This document shows, one piece after another, positions 62,447 through 64,000 of a DNA stretch of 64,000 nt. The stretch is taken from positions 160,962 through 224,961 of the forward strand of contig CALGJV010000012.1 in assembly GCA_937928595.1 (NCBI GenBank). The letters run 5' to 3'. The notes below the pieces were generated by a model that was not told the origin of the DNA, ran no database searches, and was given only the letters and a program-made list of their open reading frames with translations. This stretch comes from an uncultured Phycisphaerae bacterium (lineage in GTDB: Bacteria > Planctomycetota > Phycisphaerae > UBA1845 > Fen-1342). The first letter of the stretch is position 1, and the number at the start of each line of letters is the position of its first letter. Both the position numbers and the translations under genes were made by a program.

Positions 62447-63859
62447 ATGTTCCGGTTCTTTGCTCTGGGAGCGGTCGGGCTCGGTCTGTGCGTGTGGGCG
62501 GCGCGCGGTGAGGTGCCGACGTACGAGACGTTCGAGCTTCAGTGCCGCGCGAACTTCAGCGGGGCCTACAACCTGCCCAACGGGGCCTTCTTCACGAGCA
62601 ACACGCCCGCGCTGAACGACAACGGGCGGGTCGCGATCAAGCTGACGACCTACCCCGGCAGCGACTCCCAGGCGATCTGGCTCGGCGGACAGGGCGCGGG
62701 CGGCGTCGTGTTCTTCAGCCAGCCGGACGCGTTCTTCGGCTCCGTGTCGCTGAACAACGCCGGCAGGGCCGTGTTCGACCAGTTCATGGGCACGCAGAAC
62801 GGGATCTACTACTACGACAGCGCGACGGCCGCGGGCGGGCTGCTGACGACGCTGCCGCTGGGGGCCACGGCGTGGTCCGCGCCGCAGATCAACGCCGCGG
62901 GACAGGTCGGCTACCGGGCGGGCTTCAGCGGGCCGCAGGCGTGGGTGTCGTACGACGGCACGCCGACGGTCGCGATCCACGCGGCCGATGTTGGCGTTCA
63001 GCCGACCAGCCCGTACTCGTTCCTGTTTACGCCGGCGTTCAACAACAACCGCCAGATCGCGGGGAAGGTCCGCCGGGGGGCCGCCGGTCAGACCGGCGAA
63101 AGCCAGCCCGACCAGATTCGAATCTTCAACAGCAACGGCACCTCGACGCTGATCGCCGAGGACCGCGATAGCAACCCCGCCTCGCCGTACACCCGCTTCG
63201 ACAATGCGGTGGCGCTGACGAACAACGGCTACGTCGCGTTCATCGCGACGCTGGCGGCCGGCGGGCGGGGCGTGTTTCTTTCCAACGGGACGGAGACCCG
63301 CACCATCGCGACGACGACGGGGTACGGCCTCTCGGATATCGAGTTTTTCGCCCCGGCCGCGAACGACGCGGGGCTGGTCGTGTTCCGGGCGGTCGCGGTG
63401 GGCGGGCTGCGGAACATCTACGCGGGCGACGGGACGGTGCTGCGGAAGGTGATCGGCGAGCACGATCTGGTGCCGACCGATCTCGGGACGGGGCGGATCG
63501 ATCAGCACGACGCGAGCCCGGTATTCGGCGGGAGCCCGGCGCTCAACCAGAACGGCGACGTCGCGTTCAATGCCGCGCTCACGCCGCCCGACAACAACCA
63601 GATCGAGTGGGGCAGCGGGTTGTTCATCGCCTACGCCACGCACGCGCGGCCCGGCGACCTCAACTGCGACGGGGTCGTGAACTTCGACGACATCGACCCG
63701 TTCGTGCTGGCGCTCTCGGGTCAGGCGGGCTACGAGGGCGCGTTCCCGAACTGCCGCTGGCTGAACGCCGACTGCAACGGCGACGGGCAGGTGAACTTCG
63801 ACGACATTGATCCGTTCGTGGCGGTGCTGAGCGGCGGGCAGCGCGGGGTCACACGGTGA
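62447..63859 (+). CDS. secreted repeat protein with dockerin-like C-terminus
   Basis: 470 aa. A signal peptide (FRFFALGAVGLGLCVWAARG) is followed by at least six degenerate repeats built on N-x-x-G-x-V-A/V-F (LNDNGRVAIK, LNNAGRAVF, INAAGQVGY, LTNNGYVAFIA, ANDAGLVVFRA, LNQNGDVAFNA), a pattern seen in planctomycete choice-of-anchor proteins. The C-terminus has two copies of a calcium-loop module: GDLNCDGVVNFDDIDPFV and ADCNGDGQVNFDDIDPFV, about 45 residues apart, like type I dockerin repeats. A strong GGAGGTGA lies before the ATG. The last codons and the stop fall in the 8-bp repeat array. Confidence 0.83.
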   Translation: MFRFFALGAVGLGLCVWAARGEVPTYETFELQCRANFSGAYNLPNGAFFTSNTPALNDNGRVAIKLTTYPGSDSQAIWLGGQGAGGVVFFSQPDAFFGSVSLNNAGRAVFDQFMGTQNGIYYYDSATAAGGLLTTLPLGATAWSAPQINAAGQVGYRAGFSGPQAWVSYDGTPTVAIHAADVGVQPTSPYSFLFTPAFNNNRQIAGKVRRGAAGQTGESQPDQIRIFNSNGTSTLIAEDRDSNPASPYTRFDNAVALTNNGYVAFIATLAAGGRGVFLSNGTETRTIATTTGYGLSDIEFFAPAANDAGLVVFRAVAVGGLRNIYAGDGTVLRKVIGEHDLVPTDLGTGRIDQHDASPVFGGSPALNQNGDVAFNAALTPPDNNQIEWGSGLFIAYATHARPGDLNCDGVVNFDDIDPFVLALSGQAGYEGAFPNCRWLNADCNGDGQVNFDDIDPFVAVLSGGQRGVTR

Positions 63860-63958
63860 CAAGGTGACAAGGTCACAAAGTGACAACGTCACTACGTCGC
63901 AAAGTGACAGGGTTCAAGGGCACTGGGTAACGGGGTCACAAGGTCGCGGCGTGAGAAA
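63848..63958. repeat. 8-bp periodic tandem repeat array (consensus GTSACAAR)
   Basis: About 13-14 units in phase: GTCACACG, GTGACAAG twice, GTCACAAA, GTGACAAC, GTCACTAC, GTCGCAAA, GTGACAGG, GTTCAAGG, two degenerate units, GTCACAAG, GTCGCGGC, GTGAGAAA. One unit is 7 nt. It begins in the last four codons of the secreted-protein gene, supplies its stop codon, and fills most of the sequence to the window end. The period is not a multiple of three, so it is not a coding repeat. Confidence 0.75.
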
Positions 63959-64000
63959 GAACCCGTCCCGGCCTGGCGGCCGGGGCTCGGACGGCGACCG

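Noticed and set aside
61508..63892. 794-codon minus-strand ORF beginning MTLSLCDLVTLSPCD
   Set aside because: Antisense to two real genes; its start is a translation of the 8-bp repeat array, a known artefact of such repeats.
63848..63958. CRISPR array
   Set aside because: Units are only 8 bp with no spacers; no cas genes anywhere in the window.

Overview
The window is a very GC-rich bacterial chromosome segment with densely packed genes. The features point to Planctomycetota, probably a Phycisphaerae-like lineage: two solitary pseudopilins with the planctomycete-type prepilin N-terminus, a secreted protein ending in dockerin-like GDLNCDG...DDIDPF repeats, TAT/lipoprotein exports, a eukaryotic-type UDP-sugar pyrophosphorylase, and a dcw (division/cell wall) cluster that keeps mraZ-rsmH-ftsL-ftsI-murE-murF-mraY-ftsW but has no murD, murG, murC, ftsQ, ftsA or ftsZ. 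The assignment is inference from these hallmarks; there is no rRNA or tRNA gene to confirm it. I saw no CRISPR array, IS element, phage gene or integrase.

Layout. 1-3185: the end of a 2-oxoacid:ferredoxin oxidoreductase operon (ferredoxin subunit, alpha, beta) and a metallophosphoesterase. 3166-8216 (minus): two paralogous, poorly characterised PEP/pyruvate-binding proteins, one fused to a nucleotidyltransferase domain. 8415-19748: a run of single metabolic genes (glutamate dehydrogenase, DegT aminotransferase, ABC exporter, DAHP synthase, pseudopilin, flavoprotein, UDP-sugar pyrophosphorylase, DUF362 protein). 20355-26580: second pseudopilin, S1 RNA-binding protein, secreted HExxH protein, YacL-type PIN/TRAM protein, a hypothetical protein. 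26715-37075: the dcw cluster behind a clear MraZ-box promoter, with a LysM protein inserted between rsmH and ftsL. 37203-44175: ornithine carbamoyltransferase with a histone-like basic tail, BatA/VWA and DUF58 proteins, coaE, rho. 44315-50320 (minus): pgi, gcvP, gcvH and a lexA operon whose first gene overlaps lexA by 230 nt. 50781-61097: a GT2 glycosyltransferase, two unknown proteins, and then a compact lipid/ketide assembly locus (LpxL-like acyltransferase, FabZ-like dehydratase, ACP, second dehydratase, a degenerate ketosynthase and a complete ketosynthase), followed by a convergent deacetylase-like lipoprotein. 61232-64000: an alpha/beta-hydrolase lipoprotein, the dockerin-type secreted protein and an 8-bp periodic repeat array.

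The best candidate for an undescribed system is 54958-60150. Two dehydratases flank an enlarged ACP, next to a ketosynthase that keeps Cys but has lost both catalytic His, a normal ketosynthase, and an acyltransferase whose HX4(D/E) acid is replaced by His. There is no ketoreductase in the locus. The layout resembles KS/chain-length-factor and aryl-polyene loci but matches none I can name. A second theme is regulatory: several genes carry a -10-like hexamer exactly 6 nt before the start codon and no Shine-Dalgarno, which suggests leaderless transcripts.
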